6,650 nucleotides of DNA from Thermoplasmata archaeon (GTDB taxonomy: Archaea; Thermoplasmatota; Thermoplasmata; Lutacidiplasmatales; UBA184), in NCBI GenBank assembly GCA_030046135.1, contig JASIEC010000123.1:1-6650 (forward strand), written 5' to 3'. Both the position numbers and the translations under genes were made by a program. The notes under the pieces were generated by a model. That model did no database searches, had not been told where the DNA came from, and saw only the letters and a list, made by a program, of their open reading frames with translations. This document shows positions 1-5,297 of this stretch, one piece after another. The stretch's first letter is position 1, and each line of letters starts with the position of its first letter.

Positions 1-264
1 GGCGGTCACGGCGACCCGGTTCGGCACGGTGGCGTTCGATCCCGACCGCGCGCGGACGAGGAAGAACGCCGTGAGCGCGATCAGCACGACGACGACCGCC
101 TCGACGACCCAGAGCGGGAACGCGATCTCGGAGTACTGGCTGGAGGGAGTGACGTTCCCCGGGGCGGCGGCCGCCAGCAGGCTCGCCGCGCCGCCGACGG
201 CGAGGGCGACCAGCACGAGGACGACGATCCCCGGGGACACTCGGCCGGAGCGATCGCGGCGCAC
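1..264 (-). CDS. Two-helix membrane protein, N-terminal part (runs off the window)
   Basis: The minus strand is open from a GTG at 264 to base 1 (88 codons) with no stop, so the C-terminus lies outside the window. An Arg-rich N-terminus (MRRDRSGR) precedes a hydrophobic helix at about residues 12-33. A short loop follows with an Asn-Val-Thr sequon, then a second helix at about residues 50-69, then the basic stretch RARSG. By the positive-inside rule both ends are cytoplasmic and the sequon-bearing loop is outside. GTG 264 is preferred over the in-frame ATG at 300 for two reasons: a GGAGGAG Shine-Dalgarno match sits at 267-273, and the ATG overlaps the TATA-like box that would serve this gene. 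I do not recognise the family. It lies 53 bp downstream of the GNAT gene on the same strand. Confidence 0.7.
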   Translation of the reverse strand, partial: MRRDRSGRVSPGIVVLVLVALAVGGAASLLAAAAPGNVTPSSQYSEIAFPLWVVEAVVVVLIALTAFFLVRARSGSNATVPNRVAVTA

Positions 265-297
265 GGCTCCTCCGTACCGATGAGCCCGGGAGCCGCG

Positions 298-305
298 CAT
301 ATACC
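298..305 (-). promoter_or_regulatory. TATA-like box for the partial membrane protein gene
   Basis: On the minus strand the sequence reads GGGTATATGCG, an AT-rich island in a G+C-rich surround. Its centre is about 37 bp before the GTG at 264. With the usual archaeal distance of about 26 bp, transcription would start near 275. That leaves a leader of about ten bases that contains the GGAGGAG ribosome binding site. The placement is inferred from spacing only. Confidence 0.45.
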
Positions 306-317
306 CTTCTCGCCCCG

Positions 318-1220
318 CTAGGTCGAGGACGGCGAGGGCGGTTCGGGCCGCGAGCGATTCTGGGACAGGAAGAAGTAGCTCCGCCGCTCGTGCTCGGTGC
401 GGACCACGGCGAAATCGTCGACCGCGTACCCCAGGTCCGTCGCCAGGCGGAACGCGTCGCGGACCGCGTGCCGCCACCGCCGCAGCGCGGCCGGCTCGTG
501 CTCGCGGACCAGCGCGAGATCGAACGGGATCTCGAGGTGCGCGCTCGGCTGCGTGGGCTCGACCACGGCCGAGGGCACGCGGATGCCGGTCTCCCCCGGC
601 TCGGTCTCGACCAGGCCGGAGGATCGCTCGAACCGCGCGCGATCCTCCGCGGGGCTCGGGAGCTTCCCGGCGACCCGGGCTTCGACCTCCGGGGCTTCGA
701 GCGACCACACGACGCGCATCCGGTCCGTCTCGATCCCCGCGTTCACCGCGTCCGCGATCTGCCCGTAGTAGTGCGGGAGGTAGTGGTCCGGTCGCGCGCC
801 CAGCCGTCGGACGTGCAACCAGGCGGCGCGGCTGGAGAGAGGATCCAGGACCCATCGGATCTCCTTGAGGCCGAGCCCGAGGACCTCGTCGCGTTGCGCG
901 AGCTTGAGCCGGGTGCCCAGCTGATGGTTCTGGTACTCCGGCCGCACCGCCGTGAGGAGGCTGTAGTGGTAGAGCGTCGTACCGTCCCACCCGAGCGTCG
1001 AGACGGAGAACCCGGCCAGGTAGATGTCGGCGAACGCGCCAAGCACGAGACCCCCGTTGTCCTGGAGGGCGCGCTGCAGGGGGACCGACGGGGCCAGCCC
1101 GACCGTCTCGTCGCCGAAGACCGATCGCTCGACCTCCGCGACCTGACGGAACTCCTCCGGTTTCCCGAGCTTGCGGAACCGGAATCCCTCGATCCGATCG
1201 CTGACGCCGGTCCCGCTCAC
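318..1220 (-). CDS. GNAT-superfamily acyltransferase, COG3375-like
   Basis: This is a 300-residue predicted acyl-CoA-dependent N-acyltransferase, probably cytosolic. The region at about residues 85-180 carries signatures I associate with COG3375 (predicted GNAT acetyltransferases): VRPEYQNHQLGTRLKLAQR (92-110), WVLDPLSSRAAWLHVRRLGA (123-142), the Y-LPHYYG segment (147-153) and the N-AG-ETDR segment (160-167). The acyl-CoA loop reads QNHQLG, so the usual Gly at the third position of the Q/RxxGxG/A motif is Gln. Residues 180-300 are a less conserved tail ending in a Pro/Ser-rich stretch. In some bacteria relatives are encoded next to MenC-like racemases and act as amino-acid succinyltransferases. 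No such partner is visible here, so the substrate is unknown. The GTG at 1220 is chosen because a TATA-like box lies about 25 bp upstream and no Shine-Dalgarno sequence is present, which suggests a leaderless mRNA. Confidence 0.85.
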   Translation of the reverse strand: MSGTGVSDRIEGFRFRKLGKPEEFRQVAEVERSVFGDETVGLAPSVPLQRALQDNGGLVLGAFADIYLAGFSVSTLGWDGTTLYHYSLLTAVRPEYQNHQLGTRLKLAQRDEVLGLGLKEIRWVLDPLSSRAAWLHVRRLGARPDHYLPHYYGQIADAVNAGIETDRMRVVWSLEAPEVEARVAGKLPSPAEDRARFERSSGLVETEPGETGIRVPSAVVEPTQPSAHLEIPFDLALVREHEPAALRRWRHAVRDAFRLATDLGYAVDDFAVVRTEHERRSYFFLSQNRSRPEPPSPSST

Positions 1221-1240
1221 GCAGGTTCGACCGGAGGTGC

Positions 1241-1249
1241 GTACTTAAC
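1241..1249 (-). promoter_or_regulatory. TATA-like box for the GNAT gene
   Basis: The minus strand reads GGTTAAGTAC in the 52-bp gap between the two-helix protein gene and the GNAT gene. The centre is about 25 bp before the GTG at 1220, so transcription should begin at or next to the start codon. This is inferred from spacing and local A+T enrichment. Confidence 0.5.
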
Positions 1250-1272
1250 CCGGGCGACCCGGCGCGCTCGGC

Positions 1273-1698
1273 TCAGCGACGGACCCGCAGCTCGGCCCGC
1301 TTCTGCTCGTAGCGCGCCTCGTCCTGGGGCGTGAGGTCCCAGAGGATCGTCTCGAGCTCGGGGATGTTCCGCAGGAACTCCGCCTTGCTCTTGGTCACCA
1401 TCAGGTGCTCGAACTTGTGGCGGGCGACGTAGTACGACCCCACCATGTACGCCCCGACGATGACGATGATCGGCCCGATGACCACGAACAGGAGGTTGTA
1501 GTTCGCGCTCGGGGTGTCCGTCACCGAGTTGATCGCGGGGAACGGGCCCGCGCTCGCGAGCGGCGTGAAGTAGCCGACGGCGAGGACCGTGAGCGCGACG
1601 CCCACCGCGAGGATGAAGTCGGCGATCCAGGCCCGGTAGGTCCGGAGGCCGTAGCGGAAGCGTCGGCTGAAGGGGGCCTTGGGGCGGGAGGAGGCCAT
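1273..1698 (-). CDS. Two-helix membrane protein with charged cytosolic tail
   Basis: This is a 141-residue protein. A basic N-terminus (residues 1-22, rich in Arg and Lys) precedes a first membrane helix at about 25-46. An external loop of about 20 residues (47-67) follows, and a second helix lies at about 68-91. The hydrophilic C-terminal tail of about 50 residues is probably helical and includes KSKAEFLRNIPELE and an Arg/Glu-rich end. Both termini should be cytoplasmic. The layout and the tail resemble small uncharacterised membrane proteins of Thermoplasmata (DUF3198-like). That match is from memory and was not searched. The ATG at 1698 is supported by a TATA-like box about 27 bp upstream and no clear ribosome binding site. 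The function is unknown. Confidence 0.8.
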   Translation of the reverse strand: MASSRPKAPFSRRFRYGLRTYRAWIADFILAVGVALTVLAVGYFTPLASAGPFPAINSVTDTPSANYNLLFVVIGPIIVIVGAYMVGSYYVARHKFEHLMVTKSKAEFLRNIPELETILWDLTPQDEARYEQKRAELRVRR

Positions 1699-1720
1699 GC
1701 CGCCGGCGGGAGGCGGCCCG

Positions 1721-1730
1721 CCTTATGAAA
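1721..1730 (-). promoter_or_regulatory. TATA-like box for the two-helix membrane protein gene
   Basis: The minus strand reads TTTCATAAGG, the only A+T-rich patch in the 58-bp gap after the seven-helix protein gene. The centre is about 27 bp before the ATG at 1698, which fits a leaderless transcript. It implies this gene can be transcribed apart from the trmI operon upstream. Confidence 0.5.
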
Positions 1731-1756
1731 CTGCCTTGGCGGGAGGAGGCGGCTCG

Positions 1757-2539
1757 CTACGCCGGTGGCTCGCCGGGTCCGCGGTCGGTACGCCCGTACG
1801 CGCCCGGGGCCTTCGCGATCGGCAGCGTCCCGCCCGCCGACGGGGCCGGCACGTTCGCCAGGATCGGACGGAGCCGCGCGTAGACCAGGATGCCGCCCAG
1901 TAGCGCGACCAGCGCGGCCGCGAACGCGATCGGGAGCCCGCTCCCGCTCAAGCCCGCGAGCGGTCCGAGGCCGAGCAAGAAGAAGCCGACCGCCCCGAAC
2001 AGCGCCGCCGGGAGCGACCCGCCGCGCCGGCGGCCGTCCGCGGCGGTCGGCGGGAGCCCGACGAGGGCTCCGGCGACCTCGAGGCCCAGGATCGCGATCC
2101 CCTGCAGCACGACGAGCGCCACGCCGACGATCTCGATCGACGTGCCGGACAGGTACTGCGCGAGGACCGTGAGACCGAGGATCCCCGCGATCCCGGCCCG
2201 GTAGCCGAGCGCGTAGAACGGACGGCTCTCGCTCTGGCCCCAGTATCGGGTCCGGAGGAGCGCCCATTGCGCGACCTCGGTCGCGCCGACGAGAACGACC
2301 AGCCAGAGGATCGCGCCGGGCAGCGCCCCCGCGGCCATCGAATCCATGAAGAACAGGAACGGGAGCGCGAGCGGCACGCCGACGAACAGGCCCGCGGTGT
2401 ACGCGAACACCTCGCGTCGCTCCTCGAAGAGCGTCTCGGGCACCTGGGGCGTGGCGTACCGCCCGATCTCGAGCAGGACGAACCCTCCGGAGATGATCAC
2501 CCCGAAGACCGCGCCGGCGGTGAGCGCGAGATCGACCAT
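1757..2539 (-). CDS. Seven-helix integral membrane protein of unknown function, coupled to trmI
   Basis: This is a 260-residue protein with about seven hydrophobic segments at residues 4-25, 44-64, 70-95, 112-130, 136-160, 176-197 and 202-221, then a Pro/Gly-rich hydrophilic tail of about 38 residues. Charged residues sit within or at the ends of the helices (E24, D66, E88, E154), and charged loops follow the first helix (FEERRE) and the third (RTRYWGQSESR). I do not recognise the family. No transporter signature, nucleotide-binding motif or metal cluster is evident. The ATG at 2539 directly follows the trmI stop codon (TAGATG on the minus strand). A GGAGG ribosome binding site lies nine bases upstream inside the end of trmI, so the two genes are surely cotranscribed and probably translationally coupled. 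Any link to RNA modification is only by position. Confidence 0.8.
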   Translation of the reverse strand: MVDLALTAGAVFGVIISGGFVLLEIGRYATPQVPETLFEERREVFAYTAGLFVGVPLALPFLFFMDSMAAGALPGAILWLVVLVGATEVAQWALLRTRYWGQSESRPFYALGYRAGIAGILGLTVLAQYLSGTSIEIVGVALVVLQGIAILGLEVAGALVGLPPTAADGRRRGGSLPAALFGAVGFFLLGLGPLAGLSGSGLPIAFAAALVALLGGILVYARLRPILANVPAPSAGGTLPIAKAPGAYGRTDRGPGEPPA

Positions 2540-3310
2540 CTACTCGATCCTCCGACCGGAGGCGAGGAACCCGGTGTGCCCGAGCATGTCGAACGCGGGG
2601 CGCGTCGCGCCGTCCGCGACGTGCAGGCCCCGCTCGATCACCTCGAGCGCGCGCACCTCATCGAATCCCAGGGACCGGAAGGCGGTCACGACACGCTCGA
2701 GCTGGTTGTACGTCGGCGTGTACGTCGCGGCCGCGCCGCCGATCGCGAGCGCCGCCCGGGCCGACGCGAGGACCTCCCACGGCTCGGCGAGGTCCAGGAG
2801 GACGCTCCCGACACCCTCGACGTCGAGCCCGTCCTTGGCGACATCGCGCTCCCGGAACTCCACGCGGGAGGCGAGCCCCGCGCGCTCGACGTTCGCCCGG
2901 GCGGCCGCGAGGAAGTCCGCCCGGCGGTCGTACGTCGTCACCCGGCCCCCGGGCCCGACCGCGTGGGCGAGGGCGATCGTCAAGGCCCCGCTGCCGGCCC
3001 CGGCCTCGGCGACGTGGCTCCCGGGCCCCACGCCCGCGAGGAGGAGGAGGTGCGCCGCGTCCTTCGGGGTGACGATCTGGGCGCCGCGCCGGACCGACCC
3101 CAGGAGGTCCCCCAGCGACGGCCGGAGGGCCCGGTACGGGGTCTCGAGCCAGCGGTAGACGCCGCCGGGCGCCTCGCCGATCAATCCTCCGAGGTCGAGG
3201 ACGCTGCGGTCGCCGACCTTCTGGGGGCCGCGCGCGAGTCGGACGACGATCGCGGGCTCGCCCGCCCGCTTGAGCGCGACGGTCTCCCCCTCCGCCCAGA
3301 CGTCGCCCAC
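2540..3310 (-). CDS. trmI: tRNA (adenine-N1)-methyltransferase TrmI
   Basis: This 256-residue SAM-dependent enzyme is expected to place m1A at T-loop position 58 of tRNAs and, in archaea, also at 57. A small N-terminal beta domain (about residues 1-70) is followed by the family motif RRGAQIVTPKDA (74-85). The Rossmann-type methyltransferase domain has SAM motif I at E102-AGAGSGALT, an acidic residue after strand 2 (D128), RDV at 155-157 and motif IV DLAEPW (173-178), where relatives usually have DLP-E/D-PW. TPTYNQ (198-203) and GHTG (244-247) near the C-terminus are typical of the TrmI/GCD14 family, and the length is normal. The enzyme is usually a homotetramer. The GTG at 3310 is chosen because GGGGAG lies five bases upstream and a TATA-like box lies about 35 bp upstream. 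It is the first gene of an operon with the seven-helix membrane protein. Confidence 0.93.
   Translation of the reverse strand: MGDVWAEGETVALKRAGEPAIVVRLARGPQKVGDRSVLDLGGLIGEAPGGVYRWLETPYRALRPSLGDLLGSVRRGAQIVTPKDAAHLLLLAGVGPGSHVAEAGAGSGALTIALAHAVGPGGRVTTYDRRADFLAAARANVERAGLASRVEFRERDVAKDGLDVEGVGSVLLDLAEPWEVLASARAALAIGGAAATYTPTYNQLERVVTAFRSLGFDEVRALEVIERGLHVADGATRPAFDMLGHTGFLASGRRIE
2546..2553 (-). promoter_or_regulatory. Shine-Dalgarno site inside the end of trmI
   Basis: The minus strand reads GGAGGATC, with nine bases between GGAGG and the ATG at 2539. It lies within the last codons of trmI and fixes the start of the membrane protein gene at the codon just after the trmI stop. Confidence 0.7.
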
Positions 3311-3315
3311 CGACG

Positions 3316-3332
3316 CTCCCCGGTCCGGGGAG
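3316..3332. repeat. 17-bp palindrome over the trmI leader
   Basis: The sequence CTCCCCGG-T-CCGGGGAG is a perfect inverted repeat of two 8-base arms about a central T. It sits between the TATA-like box and the GTG of trmI. One arm contains the GGGGAG that would serve as the ribosome binding site. As RNA it could fold into a 6-bp stem with a 5-base loop hiding that site. As DNA it could be an operator. In DNA this G+C-rich, chance palindromes are common, so function is uncertain. Confidence 0.4.
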
Positions 3333-3340
3333 AGGGGTCC

Positions 3341-3350
3341 GCGTATTACC
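3341..3350 (-). promoter_or_regulatory. trmI: TATA-like box for the trmI operon
   Basis: The minus strand reads GGTAATACGC, centred about 35 bp before the trmI GTG. Transcription would start near 3320, giving a leader of about ten bases with the GGGGAG site. Small inverted repeats lie just upstream, for example TCGCCC/GGGCGA at 3352-3367, but they may be chance. Confidence 0.5.
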
Positions 3351-3465
3351 TTCGCCCGAGAGGGCGAGCCCTCCCGGGAGCGACCGGCCGGGGGCTCGCC
3401 GGAGCACGGTCCGGGCGACGCGGCTCAGGGAGACGGACCGCGCCCGCGGCCGAGGTGCACGGCGG

Positions 3466-3476
3466 AATCAAATAGG
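3466..3476 (+). promoter_or_regulatory. TATA-like box for tRNA-Gly
   Basis: AATCAAATAGG is the most A+T-rich stretch of the divergent region. Its centre is about 30 bp before the first base of the tRNA, so transcription should begin a few bases upstream of the mature 5' end. The trmI promoter lies about 125 bp away on the other strand. Confidence 0.6.
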
Positions 3477-3500
3477 CCGGCCTCTAACGCGGACCGGGCC

Positions 3501-3574
3501 GCGGGCATAGTGTAGTCTGGTTATCACATAGGCTTGCCAAGCCTATAACCCGGGTTCAAATCCCGGTGCCCGCA
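3501..3574 (+). tRNA. tRNA-Gly (anticodon GCC)
   Basis: The gene folds as a complete cloverleaf. The acceptor stem GCGGGCA (3501-3507) pairs perfectly with TGCCCGC (3567-3573), and the discriminator is A at 3574. The D arm has GTG/CAC with a T13-T22 mismatch and the invariant GG at 3519-3520. The anticodon stem TAGGC/GCCTA closes a TTGCCAA loop with anticodon GCC at 3536-3538. The variable loop has four bases, and C48 can pair with G15. The T arm is CCGGG/CCCGG around TTCAAAT. There is no intron and no encoded CCA, so CCA must be added after transcription. A57 and A58 are both adenines, the positions archaeal TrmI acts on. This tRNA reads GGC and GGU codons, which are heavily used here. Confidence 0.97.
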
Positions 3575-3602
3575 CTCCTTCCTCGGACGGGCCCGGCCGC
3601 CG

Positions 3603-3636
3603 CGACCGGGGCGTCGGTCGGCGCGCGAGGTTTTTT
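3603..3636 (+). terminator. Possible tRNA terminator: short hairpin followed by T6
   Basis: CGACCG (3603-3608) and CGGTCG (3615-3620) can form a 6-bp stem with a 6-base loop. Ten bases later comes a run of six T (3631-3636). Archaeal RNA polymerase stops at T-rich tracts, so the T6 alone could end the tRNA transcript about 60 bases past its 3' end. The same tract lies where the promoter of the next gene should be, so the role is ambiguous. Confidence 0.4.
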
Positions 3637-3638
3637 CC
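3629..3638 (+). promoter_or_regulatory. T-tract placed as the TATA element of the hydrolase gene
   Basis: GGTTTTTTCC is the only A/T-rich element between the tRNA and the ATG at 3661. Its centre is about 27 bp upstream of that ATG, the same spacing as for the leaderless-type genes in this window. It would give a transcript starting at the start codon. Confidence 0.35.
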
Positions 3639-3660
3639 GACACGCGGGCTAGGGGGGCCG

Positions 3661-4512
3661 ATGGCTCGACTCCGCCGGGTCGGGGTGGCCGGCCGGCGCT
3701 CGTTCGAGTACGTCGCCCAGGGGGGCGGCCGCGCCACCCTCCTCGTCCACCCGGGCGGGCCCGGCCTCACGTACCACTACCTGCGGGGACTCCTCCGCCT
3801 CGCCTCCTCGAACCTCCGGGTGATCCTGATCCATCCCCGCGGCGTCGGCCACAGCTGGGCCCCGCGCCGCGCCTCCGAGTACACGGTCCCCCAGCTCGCC
3901 GAGGACGTGGAGGCGATCCGACGGGCCCTCCGGATCGAGGAGCTGCACCTGCTCGGGTTCTCGGCCGGCGGCTTCGTGGCCCTCGAGTACGCCCACCGCT
4001 ACGAACGCCACCTCGCCTCCCTCCTGCTCTGCGCGACCGCCGGGAGCGCGGAGGAGCTCCGGGCCGCGAACCGCCTGATGATCTCGGTCGCGTCACCGGC
4101 CCGGCGCGCCCGGCTCCGGGAGCTCACGGCCCGCAAGGCGTTCGATTCGCCGGAGTACCGGGCCCTCGCGGAGGCGATCTCCCGGCCGTTCCAGACCCGC
4201 TTCCTCCGGACGGTCCCGCCCGATCTCGCCGCGACCCGTCTCAGCCGGACGGTCTACCGCACGATGTTCACCCGGACCGGGGACGAGTTCGCCGTCGACG
4301 GGACGATCGCGCGCTGGGACGGGCGGAGGTACTACTCGAAGATCGAGGTCCCCACGCTCGTCGTCGTGGGCCGCTACGACGCGTTCCTCGAGCCGTCGAT
4401 CGAGATGAACGAGAGGATCGAGCCGGCGCACCTGCGCGTCCTGCCGCGCTCGAGCCACTACGTGAACCTCGAGCAGCCGAAGGAGTTCCTCGGCGACGTC
4501 ACCGGCGGCTGA
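3661..4512 (+). CDS. Alpha/beta hydrolase, proline iminopeptidase / tricorn factor F1-like
   Basis: This 283-residue alpha/beta hydrolase is probably cytosolic. All catalytic elements are present in order: the oxyanion segment HPGGPG (30-35), the post-strand turn HPRGVGHS (58-65), the nucleophile elbow GFSAGG with S101, the acid D240 in GRYDAF, and H266 in SSHYVNL. The HPGGPG segment and the Arg/Tyr-rich helical cap between about residues 125 and 220 resemble family S33 proline iminopeptidases, including tricorn-interacting factor F1 of Thermoplasma. That enzyme trims N-terminal residues from short peptides after the proteasome or tricorn. Two deviations are the nucleophile elbow, where iminopeptidases often have GGSWGG, and HPRG where DQRG is usual. 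Another substrate, such as an ester, is therefore possible. The ATG at 3661 has a run of G only three bases upstream, which is poor spacing for a ribosome binding site. Confidence 0.85.
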   Translation: MARLRRVGVAGRRSFEYVAQGGGRATLLVHPGGPGLTYHYLRGLLRLASSNLRVILIHPRGVGHSWAPRRASEYTVPQLAEDVEAIRRALRIEELHLLGFSAGGFVALEYAHRYERHLASLLLCATAGSAEELRAANRLMISVASPARRARLRELTARKAFDSPEYRALAEAISRPFQTRFLRTVPPDLAATRLSRTVYRTMFTRTGDEFAVDGTIARWDGRRYYSKIEVPTLVVVGRYDAFLEPSIEMNERIEPAHLRVLPRSSHYVNLEQPKEFLGDVTGG

Positions 4513-4530
4513 GGGAGCCCCTCCCCTAGC

Positions 4531-4537
4531 CGTATAG
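4531..4537 (+). promoter_or_regulatory. TATA-like box for the A-type/MIP18 fusion gene
   Basis: CGTATAGCG lies in the 56-bp gap after the hydrolase gene. Its centre is about 35 bp before the ATG at 4569, implying a leader of about nine bases without a strong Shine-Dalgarno site. It suggests the gene has its own promoter, although read-through from the hydrolase gene is also possible. A weak inverted repeat (GGGAG/CTCCC, 4513-4525) lies just before it. Confidence 0.4.
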
Positions 4538-4568
4538 CGTCCCGGCACCTCCTAGGGTCGAGAGCGCG

Positions 4569-5273
4569 ATGGTCGGTCCGTCCCCTCCGGCGAACCCCGG
4601 CGCGAGCCCCGCCGCCGTCCGCCTCCGCCTCTCGCCCGAGGCCCGCGAGGCGCTCCGGTCCGCCCTCCACGGCCACGCGCCCGGCTCCGGCGTCCGGATC
4701 TGGGTCGAGCGAGGGCTGCACCCTCATGCCCAGATGATGATCGATCGTCCGTCGGCCCGGGACATCCCGTACGACGCCGACGGGATCCCGATGCTCGTCG
4801 ACGAGGCGAGCCTGAGGTTCCTGCGGGACGCCGAGGTCCGCTACCGCGCCGACGGGAGCCCGCCCGGCTTCGAGGTCGTCGGGCCGTTCCTCCCGGTCCA
4901 CGCCGGAGCCGCTCCGGCCGACTCCCCGGCCCCCTCGCCCGCGGCGTCGTCGGGCTCGTCGGCCGCGCCGCCCGACGTCGAGGAGAAGGTGCGGGCCGCG
5001 CTCCGGAACGTCTACGACCCCGAGATCCCGATGAACATCGTCGACCTCGGCCTGATCTACGGGATCGAGAGGGGGCCGTCGGGGGAGCTCACGATCCGGA
5101 TGACGATGACGAGCCCCGGATGCCCGGCGGTGGAGGAGCTCGTCCACGAGGTGGAGACGCAGGCCCGGTCCGCCTCCGCCGCCCCGGCCGTCAAGGTCGA
5201 GATCGTCTGGGAGCCCCCGTGGGGTCCCGAGCGGATGACCGACTTCGCCCGGCGCCAGTTCGGCTACGCCTAG
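4569..5273 (+). CDS. Fe-S assembly-type protein: cysteine-less A-type domain fused to MIP18/SufT domain
   Basis: This is a 234-residue two-domain protein. Residues 16-107 follow the A-type (IscA/HesB) pattern: VRLRLSPEAREAL, then SGVRIWVERG, ARDIPYDADGIPMLVDEASL and a closing GFEVVGPF. All three metal-binding cysteines of that family are absent. The position of the first is in the segment GLHPHAQ (49-55), and the C-terminal CGCG motif is missing. An Ala/Pro/Ser linker (about 112-136) leads to a MIP18-family (DUF59, SufT/PaaD-like) domain at 137-234. That domain has VYDPEIPMNIVDLGLIYGI, the TSPGCP motif with C185 and the WEPPWGPERM signature near the end. C185 is the only cysteine in the protein. 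MIP18 proteins help mature Fe-S proteins and A-type proteins carry Fe-S clusters or iron, so a role in Fe-S delivery is likely. The neighbours give no suf genes. The start has no strong ribosome binding site. Confidence 0.85.
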   Translation: MVGPSPPANPGASPAAVRLRLSPEAREALRSALHGHAPGSGVRIWVERGLHPHAQMMIDRPSARDIPYDADGIPMLVDEASLRFLRDAEVRYRADGSPPGFEVVGPFLPVHAGAAPADSPAPSPAASSGSSAAPPDVEEKVRAALRNVYDPEIPMNIVDLGLIYGIERGPSGELTIRMTMTSPGCPAVEELVHEVETQARSASAAPAVKVEIVWEPPWGPERMTDFARRQFGYA

Positions 5274-5274
5274 T

Positions 5275-5291
5275 CGGCGGGGACTCCGCCG
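5275..5291. terminator. Short hairpin between convergent genes
   Basis: CGGCGG and CCGCCG flank the five bases GGACT in the 24-bp gap between the stop codons of the fusion gene (plus) and the surface protein gene (minus). The symmetry would let it act on both strands. There is no T-tract, which archaeal termination usually needs, so this may be only a base-composition effect. Confidence 0.25.
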
Positions 5292-5297
5292 CACCCG

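Noticed and set aside
29..283. 84-residue plus-strand frame at the left edge
   Set aside because: It is Thr/Arg/Ala-rich without a domain. The minus strand gives two good membrane helices, a ribbon of basic residues and a ribosome binding site.
390..1334. Long plus-strand open frame antisense to the GNAT gene
   Set aside because: It is Arg/Pro/Gly-rich with no domain and ends inside another gene. The opposite strand carries clear GNAT motifs. Long antisense frames are expected at this G+C content.
3352..3381. Cluster of small inverted repeats (TCGCCC/GGGCGA, CTCCCGGGAG) upstream of the trmI promoter
   Set aside because: The arms are short, made only of G and C and overlap each other, so chance is likely at this base composition.
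2267..3475. 402-residue plus-strand open frame antisense to trmI and the membrane protein gene
   Set aside because: It is longer than the real genes but low-complexity and charged. It spans two genes and the trmI promoter, and trmI motifs on the minus strand are unambiguous.
4458..5294. 278-residue minus-strand frame opposite the A-type/MIP18 gene
   Set aside because: It has Arg/Gly/Asp-rich composition and no family signature. The plus strand encodes two recognisable domains.
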